In this document: positions 44,018 through 52,482 of the stretch, piece by piece
Position numbering within the stretch: the first letter of the stretch is position 1
Layout of the letters: each line of letters starts with the position of its first letter
Source: an uncultured Alphaproteobacteria bacterium
GTDB lineage: Bacteria; Pseudomonadota; Alphaproteobacteria; RF32; CAG-239
Length of the DNA stretch: 64,000 nucleotides
Direction of reading: 5' to 3'
NCBI GenBank assembly: GCA_944391475.1
Contig: CALXTR010000001.1
Location: forward strand, 124,001-188,000
Position numbers and translations under genes: made by a program
The notes under the pieces: generated by a model
What the model saw: only the letters and a program-made list of their open reading frames with translations
Databases searched by the model: none
What the model was told of the DNA's origin: nothing

Positions 44018-45103
44018 ATGAAAAAAGCACTTATTACGGGTATTACCGGTCAGGACGGATCTTATTTGGCAGAATTGTTGCTCTCAAAAGGTTATGAGGT
44101 GCATGGTATGAAAAGACGTGCCTCGTCTTTCAATACTTCGCGAATCGACCATCTGTATCAAGATAGCCACGACAAAGATGCTCGCTTGCTGCTCCATTAT
44201 GGCGATTTGACTGATTCTTCAAATATTTTGAGCCTGATTAAAAAAATTGAACCCGATGAAGTGTATAATTTGGCGGCTCAGTCCCATGTGAAAGTTTCTT
44301 GGGATTGTCCGGAATATACTGCTGATGCCGATGCGCTCGGAACTTTACGCATTTTGGAGGCTATTCGATCTTGCGGTCTCGAAAAGAAGACCCGCTTTTA
44401 TCAAGCTTCTACTTCAGAGCTTTTTGGTTTGGTGCAAGAAACTCCTCAACGCGAAACAACTCCGTTTTATCCGCGTTCTCCTTATGCAGTGGCTAAGCTC
44501 TATGGTTATTGGATTACGGTTAATTACCGCGAAAGCTTTAATATGTTTGCTTGTAACGGTATTTTGTTTAACCATGAAAGTCCGCGTCGCGGCGAAACTT
44601 TTGTGACCCGTAAAATTACTCGGGCAGCAGTGCGAATTGTGCTTGGTATGGAAGATAGACTATATCTCGGAAATATTGATGCCAAACGCGATTGGGGGCA
44701 TGCAAAAGACTATGTTGAAGGAATGTGGCGTATCTTGCAACAAGACAAGCCGGAGGATTTTGTTTTGGCAACCGGTGTAACTACAACTATTCGTGAGTTC
44801 TGCGAGATGACTTTTAGAGAACTTGGAATTGAGCTTGTATGGCAAGGGCATGGTGTTGATGAAAAAGGTATTGATAAGAAAACCGGTAAAGTACTGATTG
44901 AAATCGATCCCCGCTACTTCCGTCCGGCCGAAGTGGATTTGCTGTTGGGTGATGCATCTAAGGCGAGAGCAAAACTTGGTTGGGAACCAAAATATGATTT
45001 GCAGAGTTTGTGTCATGAAATGGTAACTGAAGATATGAAGGAAGCCAAGCGTGAAAAATTCTTGCGCGAAAATGGCTATGAAGTTTTAATTCCTCAGGAG
45101 TAA
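44018..45103 (+). CDS. gmd: GDP-mannose 4,6-dehydratase
   Basis: Gmd converts GDP-mannose to GDP-4-keto-6-deoxymannose, the first step to GDP-L-fucose. The 361-residue SDR enzyme has [18 protein letters not shown], the family-typical [14 protein letters not shown], and the catalytic set in [14 protein letters not shown] (Thr/Ser and Glu) with [10 protein letters not shown] (Tyr-x-x-x-Lys). fcl follows after 7 bases. Confidence 0.97.
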   Translation: MKKALITGITGQDGSYLAELLLSKGYEVHGMKRRASSFNTSRIDHLYQDSHDKDARLLLHYGDLTDSSNILSLIKKIEPDEVYNLAAQSHVKVSWDCPEYTADADALGTLRILEAIRSCGLEKKTRFYQASTSELFGLVQETPQRETTPFYPRSPYAVAKLYGYWITVNYRESFNMFACNGILFNHESPRRGETFVTRKITRAAVRIVLGMEDRLYLGNIDAKRDWGHAKDYVEGMWRILQQDKPEDFVLATGVTTTIREFCEMTFRELGIELVWQGHGVDEKGIDKKTGKVLIEIDPRYFRPAEVDLLLGDASKARAKLGWEPKYDLQSLCHEMVTEDMKEAKREKFLRENGYEVLIPQE

Positions 45104-45110
45104 GAGATTT

Positions 45111-46178
45111 ATGGAAAAACATGCAAAGATTTATGTTGCGGGACATCGCGGCTTGGTAGGCTCTGCCATTGTGCGTCGTCTTAAGGCTGAAGGTTTTGAT
45201 AATATTATTACGCGTAGTCATGCGGAGCTTGATTTGACTGATCAAGCTCAGGTTAATAACTTTTTTGCTCGTGAAAAGCCCGATTATGTCTTTTTAGCAG
45301 CAGCTAAAGTCGGCGGAATTATGGCCAACAAAACTTATCCGGCAGAATTTATTTATAAAAATTTGATGATTGGCTGTAATGTGGTGGAAGCCTGCTATAA
45401 AAACGGAGTGAAAAAGCTGCTTAACCTTGGGTCTTCGTGTATTTATCCGCGTTTGGCACCGCAACCGATGAAGGAAGATGCCTTGCTGACCTCAGAGCTT
45501 GAGCCAACCAACGAAGCCTATGCAATTGCTAAAATTGCGGCTATTAAACTGTGCCGTTATTATAATCAACAATATGGTACTAACTTTATTTCAGTTATGC
45601 CGACTAACCAATATGGGGCAGGCGATAACTTTAATATGGAAACAGCTCATTTACTGCCAATGCTGATGCGACGTTTCCATTTGGCTAAGTTGCTGCAAAA
45701 TAATGATTTTGAGGCGATTGTTAAAGATATTAAAAAATATAAACTGGGCTGGGGATTAGATGAAAAAATAGATTTTCGAGATGAAGCTTCAATTATCTCA
45801 GCTTTGGCTCAAATCGGTGCTTATAAAAACAAAGTAGTGGTTTGGGGTGATGGCTCAGTATTTCGCGAGATGATGGATGCTGATGACTTGGCTGATGCTT
45901 GTTTCTATTTGATGCAAAACAAAGATGCCAAAGATATCGGCGAGTTAGTAAATATTACTGATGGCACAGATATCCAACTTAAAAATCTTATCGAGCTGAC
46001 GGCTAAAATTGTGGGATATGATGGTATAATTGAATATGATACCACTAAACCCAACGGTACACCTCGCAAGATGATGGATGCAACTAAAATTAAAGCTTTG
46101 GGATGGACACCAAAAATTAAACTAGAGGAGGGAATTGCCAAAGCGTATGACTGGTATAAGGCCAGTGTGGAGAACTAA
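45111..46178 (+). CDS. fcl: GDP-L-fucose synthase
   Basis: Fcl epimerises and reduces GDP-4-keto-6-deoxymannose to GDP-L-fucose. The 355-residue SDR protein has GHRGLVGSAIVRRL, GSSCIYPRLAPQPM and the catalytic YAIAKIA. It is longer than the usual ~315 because of an insertion of about 35 residues near 200-240 (KDIKKYKLGWGLDEKIDF). From memory, some Campylobacter homologues have a similar insertion and can act on related GDP-sugars, so the exact product could be a fucose-like or heptose-derived sugar. Confidence 0.92.
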   Translation: MEKHAKIYVAGHRGLVGSAIVRRLKAEGFDNIITRSHAELDLTDQAQVNNFFAREKPDYVFLAAAKVGGIMANKTYPAEFIYKNLMIGCNVVEACYKNGVKKLLNLGSSCIYPRLAPQPMKEDALLTSELEPTNEAYAIAKIAAIKLCRYYNQQYGTNFISVMPTNQYGAGDNFNMETAHLLPMLMRRFHLAKLLQNNDFEAIVKDIKKYKLGWGLDEKIDFRDEASIISALAQIGAYKNKVVVWGDGSVFREMMDADDLADACFYLMQNKDAKDIGELVNITDGTDIQLKNLIELTAKIVGYDGIIEYDTTKPNGTPRKMMDATKIKALGWTPKIKLEEGIAKAYDWYKASVEN

Positions 46179-46179
46179 T

Positions 46180-46623
46180 ATGAGTAAATATTATATTGTT
46201 AGCGGTGGTTTTGATCCTATTCACGAGGGTCATATTGCCATGATTAAAGCTAGTGCGGCCGAAAGTGACGGAGTGATTTTGCTGCTTAATTCTGATGATT
46301 GGCTGGTGCGTAAAAAAGGTACTAACTTTATGAGTTTTAAGACCAGAAAAATTATTTGTGAAAATCTGAAAGGTGTAATTGAAGTTATTGCCTTTAACGA
46401 TGCAGATAATTCTGCTTCTGATGGAATTAGAATTGCGCGTGAAAAATATCCGAATGCTGAACTGGTGTTTGCAAACGGTGGTGATCGTACAAAAGAGAAT
46501 ATTCCAGAAACTGCGATGTGTGAACGATGCCATGTAGAGATGAAATTTGGTGTCGGTGGGGAAAATAAAGCCAATGCATCTTCCAAAATTTTGAAGGAAT
46601 ATGTCGAAAAAATAGGAGCTTAG
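46180..46623 (+). CDS. HxGH nucleotidyltransferase (cytidylyltransferase-like), first copy
   Basis: The 147-residue protein shows the nucleotidyltransferase motif SGGFDPIHEGHI and the later basic SFKTRKIICENL. It belongs to the TagD/RfaE-C/PCT superfamily that joins CTP or ATP to a phosphorylated alcohol or sugar. The substrate is unknown. It starts at ATG 46180, two bases after the fcl stop codon, and is followed by a GT2 gene, so the operon reads gmd-fcl-NT-GT2-NT. Confidence 0.8.
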   Translation: MSKYYIVSGGFDPIHEGHIAMIKASAAESDGVILLLNSDDWLVRKKGTNFMSFKTRKIICENLKGVIEVIAFNDADNSASDGIRIAREKYPNAELVFANGGDRTKENIPETAMCERCHVEMKFGVGGENKANASSKILKEYVEKIGA

Positions 46624-46625
46624 GC

Positions 46626-47480
46626 TTGAAAAAAATTACAATATCGGTAATAACTGCCAGCTTTAATCTAATTGCAAACGGAAGAGAAAAGTTTTTCCGT
46701 CAGATGGTTGAATCAGTACAGCAACAAACTTATCAGCAGGTGGAACACTGGGTGATAGATGGTGGGTCAAATGATGGCACCGTGGCATTGTTGGAAGATT
46801 TAGCCGCACAAGGTAAAATCAAGTATATCTCTGAGCCTGATAAGGGCATTTACGATGCTATGAACAAAGGAGCAAAACTGGCGAATGGTGAGCTGATTAC
46901 ATTTCTTAACTCCGATGACTTCTTTAACAATCCCAAAGGATTAGAGGAGGCCATAAAAGTCTTTGATAAAGGTTTTGATTATTCATATGCCCCGATTGTG
47001 GTGTTAGATGAGGAAAGTGGTAAACAGTCTGTGGGGCGGGTGAAATGGTTGCGCTTGCTGCGCAATATGCCTTTTCCACATCCGGGAATGTTGGTACGCA
47101 AAAGTGTGTTTGAAACTTTGGGTGGTTTTGACAGTAGTTTTAAGCTGGTAGGGGATTATGATTTTATATTGCGCTTGATCTTAAGCGGATATAAAGGCGC
47201 AGAATCTAAGTCGTTTGTTACATTTCGTGCAGGCGGCGCAACAGATGTTTATGCCAATAAGCACAAAGCTGAAATTGCAAGGGTTTATGTTAAAAATTAT
47301 GCTGGTTTGGGCGGAATGAGTGAAGCTGAGTGCTCCCAAATTGCCGAAGATTATATTTTTCCGAACCGATTATTGAAAGTTTTGCTGGGGGCAAAATATC
47401 AGCTGCGAGTGCGGATGTCGGCGATGTGGTTGTGGTTTAACAGCTGGAAAAGAAGACTAAAAAACAAGGCAGGTAAATGA
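46626..47480 (+). CDS. Glycosyltransferase family 2
   Basis: The 284-residue enzyme has the GT-A fold of WcaA type: SVITASFNLIANGREKF, VIDGGSNDGTVALLEDL, and the DXD-like SEPDKGIYDAMNKGA with FLNSDDFF. It lacks membrane segments and probably acts at the inner membrane face. The start is TTG 46626 with AGGAG upstream at good spacing. It overlaps the following nucleotidyltransferase by 4 bases. Confidence 0.88.
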   Translation: MKKITISVITASFNLIANGREKFFRQMVESVQQQTYQQVEHWVIDGGSNDGTVALLEDLAAQGKIKYISEPDKGIYDAMNKGAKLANGELITFLNSDDFFNNPKGLEEAIKVFDKGFDYSYAPIVVLDEESGKQSVGRVKWLRLLRNMPFPHPGMLVRKSVFETLGGFDSSFKLVGDYDFILRLILSGYKGAESKSFVTFRAGGATDVYANKHKAEIARVYVKNYAGLGGMSEAECSQIAEDYIFPNRLLKVLLGAKYQLRVRMSAMWLWFNSWKRRLKNKAGK

Positions 47481-47914
47481 TGACTAAGGTATTTGTATCG
47501 GGATGTTTTGATGTATTGCACAGTGGGCATATTGCTTTTTTGCAAGAGGCAGCGCAGTATGGCGATTTGTATGTGGCTCTTGGGTCTGATAAAACAGTTT
47601 TGGAGCTCAAACATCGTCCAACGCTTTATACCGAAAATGAGCGTAAATACATGTTGGAGGCACTGTCTTGTGTGCACAAGGTTTATATCAGTCCGGGGTC
47701 AGGGTATTTGGACTTTGTGGAGGTGTTAGATTTAGTTAAACCGGATATCTTCTTTGTGAATGAAGATGGTGATAAGCCGGAGAAGAGAGAGTTGTGTGCG
47801 CAGAAAGGAATCGAATATAAGGTGGGAAAACGAGTCCCGTTTAAGGATTTACCCATTCGATCTACAACTGCAATCAGAGAGGAAATGAAACAAACTTTAC
47901 TCAACGAAAAATAA
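47477..47914 (+). CDS. HxGH nucleotidyltransferase (cytidylyltransferase-like), second copy
   Basis: The 145-residue protein has FVSGCFDVLHSGHIAFL (the HxGH motif) and the C-terminal RSTTAIREEM, which matches the SSTxIR motif of RfaE-C and TagD-type enzymes. It may make a CDP- or ADP-activated heptose, glycerol or similar compound. It overlaps the GT2 gene by ATGA-type coupling and ends the gmd operon before a strong terminator. Confidence 0.82.
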   Translation: MMTKVFVSGCFDVLHSGHIAFLQEAAQYGDLYVALGSDKTVLELKHRPTLYTENERKYMLEALSCVHKVYISPGSGYLDFVEVLDLVKPDIFFVNEDGDKPEKRELCAQKGIEYKVGKRVPFKDLPIRSTTAIREEMKQTLLNEK

Positions 47915-47934
47915 TTATTCTTATTGTATTTTTT

Positions 47935-47966
47935 GGCAGTCAGGTTTATGACTGCCGTTTTTTTTA
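47935..47966 (+). terminator. Terminator of the gmd-fcl operon
   Basis: GGCAGTCA pairs with TGACTGCC around a 6-base loop, followed by GTTTTTTTT. Confidence 0.88.
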
Positions 47967-48006
47967 TTGAAAACTCAGGCAGGTTTTGATAACGTGAAGA
48001 CAGCAA

Positions 48007-48186
48007 ATGAGTTTTTGTTTGTTAGTGCTTCGGCACGGGGTTGTAAGAGGCCCTGCAGGTACCAGTATTGGATATAGTACTGTGAAGAAGTATATCCCCA
48101 ACTATGGTTGGGGAGGCTTCAGCGTATGTTCAGGAACGAAAGTTCTAAAGGCTGTGGCAATCATTTGTACTTGTATGATCTCTTAA
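48007..48186 (+). CDS. Possible 59-residue small protein
   Basis: An ATG frame of 59 codons with four cysteines ends exactly where the three-way-junction element begins. The N-terminus (MSFCLLVLRHG) and the C-terminus (LKAVAIICTCMIS) are hydrophobic; the middle is glycine- and tyrosine-rich. There is only a weak Shine-Dalgarno (GAAG). The DNA also contains hairpins (GTGC-TTCG-GCAC, CCCCAAC-TATG-GTTGGGG, GGAAC-GAAA-GTT), so it may instead be a structured RNA. I recognise no family. Confidence 0.25.
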   Translation: MSFCLLVLRHGVVRGPAGTSIGYSTVKKYIPNYGWGGFSVCSGTKVLKAVAIICTCMIS

Positions 48187-48244
48187 CTCCCTGACCGCCT
48201 AGTTTAGGTGGTCTTTTGTTTATGGGAAACATAAACTAGGGAGT
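48186..48244 (+). promoter_or_regulatory. Three-way RNA junction or terminator (attenuator-like)
   Basis: ACTCCCT (48186-48192) and AGGGAGT (48238-48244) enclose two hairpins: GACCGCCTA/TAGGTGGTC (48193-48213) followed by TTTTGTTT, and GTTTATG/CATAAAC (48218-48236) around GGAAA. The first hairpin alone is a good intrinsic terminator. The closing helix covers AGGGAG, the Shine-Dalgarno of the small frame at 48248. It lies before the glycosyltransferase genes from 48371 onward. Confidence 0.6.
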
Positions 48245-48247
48245 GAG

Positions 48248-48328
48248 ATGTATACATGTCAAAAAGCCTTGCGCGTTGCGTTAAAGGTTGGTTTGGCTGT
48301 GGAACAACCCTCTGATAGATGCATTTGA
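48248..48328 (+). CDS. Possible leader peptide frame (26 codons)
   Basis: ATG 48248 lies at good distance after AGGGAG and encodes MYTCQKALRVALKVGLAVEQ plus six residues. An overlapping ATG at 48256 in another frame gives a 19-residue peptide. Either could be a leader peptide for the gene at 48371, or there may be no product. Evidence is limited to the ribosome binding site and position. Confidence 0.25.
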   Translation: MYTCQKALRVALKVGLAVEQPSDRCI

Positions 48329-48370
48329 GCTTATTTGTTGAGTGTGTAACAAGATGAGGAGGGACAGCTA

Positions 48371-49336
48371 ATGAAAAAATTAGTAGGCAAGGTGATTTGT
48401 TGGTTTATTCCATTTAAGTCAATTCGTCGTAAGGTCAAAGAATGGGCTGGGTTAAGAGTTCCGAGAGTTGAGAAGGAGTTCTATGGAAAACGCAAAATTT
48501 ATGCCGATGAGGAGGCTCAAGATAAGGTTTTGGAAGTATTAAAACGCGGTAAGCCTTGTTTGATTGCTCGTTTTGGTGGAACAGAATATTCGGTGTTTGA
48601 ACAATGGTTGGAAATTCAGTCTGGTAAAAGAAAGGATTATAGTGATAAAATTCGTCGTAATATTGCTGAGCTGTCAGGATTTTTCCCTGCAACAACGGAA
48701 AATATGAATCGTTTTTCACAAGAGCTGGCACAAGTGGTGGGGCGTGCTGATGTGATGGCCGTGTGGTTTATTCGTAATGAAGAACAGATAATGGATCGTT
48801 TTTGTCCCCACGCAGAATTTATACGTTTGTTGTCTTTTGAGCCGATATTGTACCAAAATCCTTGGAGCCAGTATCTTAAAGGTAAAAAGGTGTTGGTGGT
48901 GCATCCGTTTGCAAAAAGTATTGAGCAACAATATGCCAAGCGATGCTTATTATTTGAAAATGAAAAAGTTTTGCCTGATTTTGAACTAAAAACAATTAAG
49001 GCGGTGCAATCTATTGCCGATGCGAGTTATAAGATGCCTTTTGCAGATTGGTTTGCAGCTCTTAGGTATATGAAAAAGCAAATTGCTGAAACTGATTTTG
49101 ATATTGCTATCATTGGGGCTGGGGCATATGGTATCTTTTTGGCTGATTATTGCAAGCAACTGGGAAAACAAGCAATTCATTTGGCCGGTTCTACGCAAAT
49201 GCTATTTGGAATTATGGGGAAACGTTGGTTAGAAAATCCTAAGCTACAACACATATTTAACCAATATTGGGTACGTCCGTTAGAAGAAGAAAAACCACAA
49301 GGTGCAGAAAAAGTGGAAAAAGGGTGCTATTGGTAG
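48371..49336 (+). CDS. GT-D-fold (DUF1792-like) glycosyltransferase, probable
   Basis: The 321-residue protein begins with the same basic/hydrophobic motif as 41097 (KVICWFIPFKSIRRKVKEW). The central domain has CLIARFGGTEYSVFEQW, like the R-F-G-D-G-E motif of GT-D/DUF1792 enzymes, then KVLVVHPFAKS, FDIAIIGAGAYG, and LAGSTQMLFGIMGKRW near the end. The usual D-G-E is G-T-E here. The sugar is unknown. A GAGGAGGGA site precedes the ATG. It begins a new transcription unit after the attenuator-like element. Confidence 0.65.
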   Translation: MKKLVGKVICWFIPFKSIRRKVKEWAGLRVPRVEKEFYGKRKIYADEEAQDKVLEVLKRGKPCLIARFGGTEYSVFEQWLEIQSGKRKDYSDKIRRNIAELSGFFPATTENMNRFSQELAQVVGRADVMAVWFIRNEEQIMDRFCPHAEFIRLLSFEPILYQNPWSQYLKGKKVLVVHPFAKSIEQQYAKRCLLFENEKVLPDFELKTIKAVQSIADASYKMPFADWFAALRYMKKQIAETDFDIAIIGAGAYGIFLADYCKQLGKQAIHLAGSTQMLFGIMGKRWLENPKLQHIFNQYWVRPLEEEKPQGAEKVEKGCYW

Positions 49337-49381
49337 ACATAAAATTACTTGCATAACTAATAATTATAATTGCAACTTGTT

Positions 49382-49415
49382 TAGTCCTTTGTATAATTTT
49401 TTGTATAGAGGACTA
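49382..49415 (+). promoter_or_regulatory. Hairpin that can hide the ribosome binding site of the 49421 gene
   Basis: TAGTCCT (49382-49388) and AGGACTA (49409-49415) can pair over 7 bp. The AGGA is the only Shine-Dalgarno candidate for ATG 49421, six bases further on. The loop is AT-rich and contains TATA repeats that could extend the stem. Confidence 0.45.
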
Positions 49416-49420
49416 AAGTT

Positions 49421-50284
49421 ATGACTGTGCACTTTGTATATTCTAAAAATACTATCAATTCAGGCGATTTGGCTTGTGGTTATTATCGTTATTTTGCGGA
49501 TAAATTTCAGCCTTATAATGTGGCGATTTGGGATATTGGAAATATAGATTTTTCAAAAATTTCAAAAAATGATGTGGTGATTATTGGCGGTGGTGGTTTA
49601 CTGAATAATTCTGATTTGTGGAATTATAATATTAATCGTTTGTCTCAAAAATCTCGTTATTGTTTTTTGTTTGGAGTGGGGTTTAATGCTCATAAAAGTG
49701 GAAAAATTATTATTCCATTGAAATTGAAGAATCTTCGCGGTTTGGCAATTAGAGATTATCAGCATCCATCGCAAGGAAAATATGTGCCATGCGCCAGTTG
49801 TTTGTTACCAGAGTTGGAAAAAAAATATGAGATTAAGCGTAAATATGGTGTGGTTAAACATTTTCAGCATGAGTTAAGCCAAGAATTGAATCTGCCGATG
49901 ATTATGAACGATGCTCCTTTAGATGATATTTTGGAGTTTATAGGAAGTTCGGAAATTATTATTACAAATACGTACCATGCGGTTTATTGGGCGACCTTAA
50001 TGCGCAAAAAAGTCATTCTTGATGCGCCATTCTCGGAAAAGTTTGATTATTTGAGATATCCGGTAGTACGTTTCTCCGGTGATTTGGAGAAAGATGAAAA
50101 GTCTGCCTTGGTTTATGATAATGCTTTGGCGGAAACCAGAGCACTAGTATATGATTATATTGAAGAGATTTTAGCTACTTGCCCTCCGCCTTCAAGTAGT
50201 AGAAAGAAAAGATGGACTTCTTTGATTTGCAATCTTGTACCGGTAAAAAAATGGCGAAAAATATTGCGTTGCAGATGGAGATAA
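49421..50284 (+). CDS. Polysaccharide pyruvyl transferase-like protein
   Basis: The 287-residue protein follows the pyruvyltransferase layout (PF04230-like): an N-terminal NSGDLACGYYRYF, the strand-loop VVIIGGGGLLNNSD, and the late TNTYHAVYWATLMRKKVIL. Such enzymes add pyruvate ketals from PEP to sugars, though the fold is also used by some sugar transferases. The C-terminus carries a motif like its neighbours (LICNLVPVKKWRK). It belongs to the surface glycan cluster. Confidence 0.75.
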   Translation: MTVHFVYSKNTINSGDLACGYYRYFADKFQPYNVAIWDIGNIDFSKISKNDVVIIGGGGLLNNSDLWNYNINRLSQKSRYCFLFGVGFNAHKSGKIIIPLKLKNLRGLAIRDYQHPSQGKYVPCASCLLPELEKKYEIKRKYGVVKHFQHELSQELNLPMIMNDAPLDDILEFIGSSEIIITNTYHAVYWATLMRKKVILDAPFSEKFDYLRYPVVRFSGDLEKDEKSALVYDNALAETRALVYDYIEEILATCPPPSSSRKKRWTSLICNLVPVKKWRKILRCRWR

Positions 50285-50427
50285 TTCAAGTATAGCTGAA
50301 TCTATTGGTCATTTGTCTATCAATGCCTAATTTTGAGGGGAAGAAATAGGTGTTATTAAGATATTTCGGGGCTTGAGATATTTTATCCTTATTTTATAAT
50401 GTGACTATGAGTTGGGGAGCTAGAGAT

Positions 50428-51435
50428 ATGAAGCAACTGTTATTTATCGGTCACAAATTTCACACTAAAACTAAATCTTGTGATTTCTTATTTGAAATCT
50501 TGGAACAAGAATATCAAGTTGAAAAGTGTTTTGTTAATCCGTATTTTAAAGATTTAGATATAACAATGCGCGAATTTGCCGGGCGCAAATTTGATGTATT
50601 GCTCTGTTGGCAAGTTATGCCTGATTTAGTGGAAATCAAAAATTATATTTCGTATAATCAAGGTGTGTTTTTCCCGATGTATGATGGTTGTCCGAGTTTG
50701 AGAAAAATGGAGAAATGGTATCAGTTTCGCGATTTTCAAATTATTTCTTTTTCTCAGACATTATATGATGCTTTAAGAAAAGCAGGGTTTAGTGCCGAAT
50801 ATATTCAATTTTTTCCCAAACCTTCTGAAGATACACATGAGGGAGATGATCATTCCGTGTTTTTCTGGAATCGGCGGGAGGCGATTAATGTTAATTTGGT
50901 CGGAAAATTGTTTGCTAAATATCCTTTGAAATTGTTGCATATTCATAAGGCTCTCGATCCTAATCAGGTTTATGAAGAACCTAAAAAACAGTATGCAGAG
51001 CATATTGAATATTCAACCTGGTATGAACAAAAAGCTGAAATGATTAAAGATATTGAAAAATGTGCTTTTTATATCTCTCCCAGAGAAAAAGAAGGTATTG
51101 GAATGAGCTTTCTGGAAGCTATGGCAATGGGAAGAGTTGTGGTGGCTCCCAATCAGGCAACTATGAACGAGTATATTCGTCATGGAGAAAACGGATATTT
51201 GTATAATCTGAATAATCCTTGTGAATTAAAAATTGGTGATATACGCAAAATTCAAAAAAATTGCATGGAATTTATGAAAACTGGTTATGATAACTGGCTG
51301 CAAAATAAAGATAAAATTTTGGTATGGATTGAACAAGAAGGTAATGCTAATCGCCTAAAAATACAACTTGGTATGTTGCGGCGTTTCTTTTTCCACCCCA
51401 TTAAGGTGGTTAGGACTTGGTTGAAATACAGATAA
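50428..51435 (+). CDS. Glycosyltransferase, GT-B fold (group 1-like)
   Basis: The 335-residue protein has IGHKFHTKTKSCDFLFEIL at the start and the GT-B donor-site segment ISPREKEGIGMSFLEAMAMG with VVAPNQATMNEYI, typical of GT4-type enzymes (E-x7-E element). There is no membrane segment. I start at ATG 50428, which has GGGGAG upstream; the frame extends to a GTG at 50401. It is 10 bases before the GT8 gene. Confidence 0.8.
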   Translation: MKQLLFIGHKFHTKTKSCDFLFEILEQEYQVEKCFVNPYFKDLDITMREFAGRKFDVLLCWQVMPDLVEIKNYISYNQGVFFPMYDGCPSLRKMEKWYQFRDFQIISFSQTLYDALRKAGFSAEYIQFFPKPSEDTHEGDDHSVFFWNRREAINVNLVGKLFAKYPLKLLHIHKALDPNQVYEEPKKQYAEHIEYSTWYEQKAEMIKDIEKCAFYISPREKEGIGMSFLEAMAMGRVVVAPNQATMNEYIRHGENGYLYNLNNPCELKIGDIRKIQKNCMEFMKTGYDNWLQNKDKILVWIEQEGNANRLKIQLGMLRRFFFHPIKVVRTWLKYR

Positions 51436-51445
51436 TGAGGATCAA

Positions 51446-52399
51446 ATGAAGCAAATTGATATTTGTATGGCTACCGATGATAATTATGCGCCTTATGCCG
51501 GCGTGGTGATATCATCTATATTGGAGCATTTATCCGAGGATTATAATTTGGTGGTGCATGTTTTAGATGGTGGTGTGTCAGCCATTAATAAGGCTTATTT
51601 GGAAGAATTAAAGCAAAATAGGCATTTTGAAATTCATTATTATTCAATGGATAATAATGAATTTAACCATTGTCCTCTTACCTATCTTTCAATTGCAACC
51701 TATTATCGTCTCAAAATCGGTGAAATTTTATCTGATGTTCGACGTGTCATATATCTTGATTGCGATATGGTTGCAAAAGGCGATTTGTCGGAGATTTGGA
51801 ATTTTGATTTGCAGGGAAATATCTTGGGAGCGGTGGAGGATCCGCTTTCTGCTAAGAATATGCAAAGACTTAAAATTGAAAAACAATATTTTTATTTTAA
51901 TGCCGGATTGTTGCTGATAGATTTGGAAAAATGGCGGAGCGAAAAGATTCAAAACAGACTGTTTGATACTTTGAAAATGCGTAAAGATGAACTTAAGCAC
52001 CAAGATCAAGATTTGCTCAATTTGGTATTATACAAGCAAACTTGCTCAATGCCGCTGAGATTTAATTCGCAATATTTCCCTTATGGATATGGAAATGCGA
52101 AAAAACAAGAATATTTGAGTTCGCTAACTAATCCGCTGGTGATACATTATATTATGGCAGATAAACCCTGGAAGTGCGGTTCGGTGGTGTTTAGACGGCG
52201 GGATTATGTGCGGGCTTTTAAGAAAACTCCATGGTTTCTTAAGCACAAAAGTAAGTGTTTTTTGCAGTGTTTTATGAGAGGGCCGGCATTGCTCGTAGAG
52301 TTTCTTAAATATTGGTATAAGCACCCGATTTGTTGGTTTAAGCCAAAGTTTTGGCGTAAGGTAAAACAAATAATTTTTCCGTTGGCGTTTTTGCGATGA
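51446..52399 (+). CDS. Glycosyltransferase family 8
   Basis: The 317-residue protein has CMATDDNYAPYAGVVISSIL at the start and the DXD metal-binding motif in YLDCDMVAKGDLSEIW. FNAGLLLIDLEKWR and HQDQDLLN follow, as in LPS galactosyl- and glucosyltransferases (RfaJ/GspA type). The C-terminal ~60 residues are basic and aromatic, probably for membrane attachment. It ends the glycan cluster before gltX. Confidence 0.9.
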   Translation: MKQIDICMATDDNYAPYAGVVISSILEHLSEDYNLVVHVLDGGVSAINKAYLEELKQNRHFEIHYYSMDNNEFNHCPLTYLSIATYYRLKIGEILSDVRRVIYLDCDMVAKGDLSEIWNFDLQGNILGAVEDPLSAKNMQRLKIEKQYFYFNAGLLLIDLEKWRSEKIQNRLFDTLKMRKDELKHQDQDLLNLVLYKQTCSMPLRFNSQYFPYGYGNAKKQEYLSSLTNPLVIHYIMADKPWKCGSVVFRRRDYVRAFKKTPWFLKHKSKCFLQCFMRGPALLVEFLKYWYKHPICWFKPKFWRKVKQIIFPLAFLR

Positions 52400-52415
52400 T
52401 GATGGTGATTGGGGC

Positions 52416-52443
52416 TTGAAAATTTCTTTTTTTGTGGTATTTT
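52416..52443 (+). promoter_or_regulatory. gltX: Putative promoter of gltX
   Basis: TTGAAA (52416-52421) and TATTTT (52438-52443) are separated by 16 bases, about 40 bases before the chosen gltX start. Confidence 0.4.
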
Positions 52444-52482
52444 CCTGCTAAATTCAATTTTGTAACTATGAGAGAAAATATT

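Noticed and set aside
48007-48186. Lanthipeptide or bacteriocin precursor
   Set aside because: The 59-codon frame has clustered Ser/Thr/Cys near its end, but there is no leader motif and no modifying enzyme or exporter gene nearby.
48007-48328. Transfer-messenger RNA, RNase P RNA or 6S RNA
   Set aside because: None of the conserved cores of these RNAs (for example GAGGAAAGTCCGGGC of RNase P) is present, and no tRNA-like end could be built.
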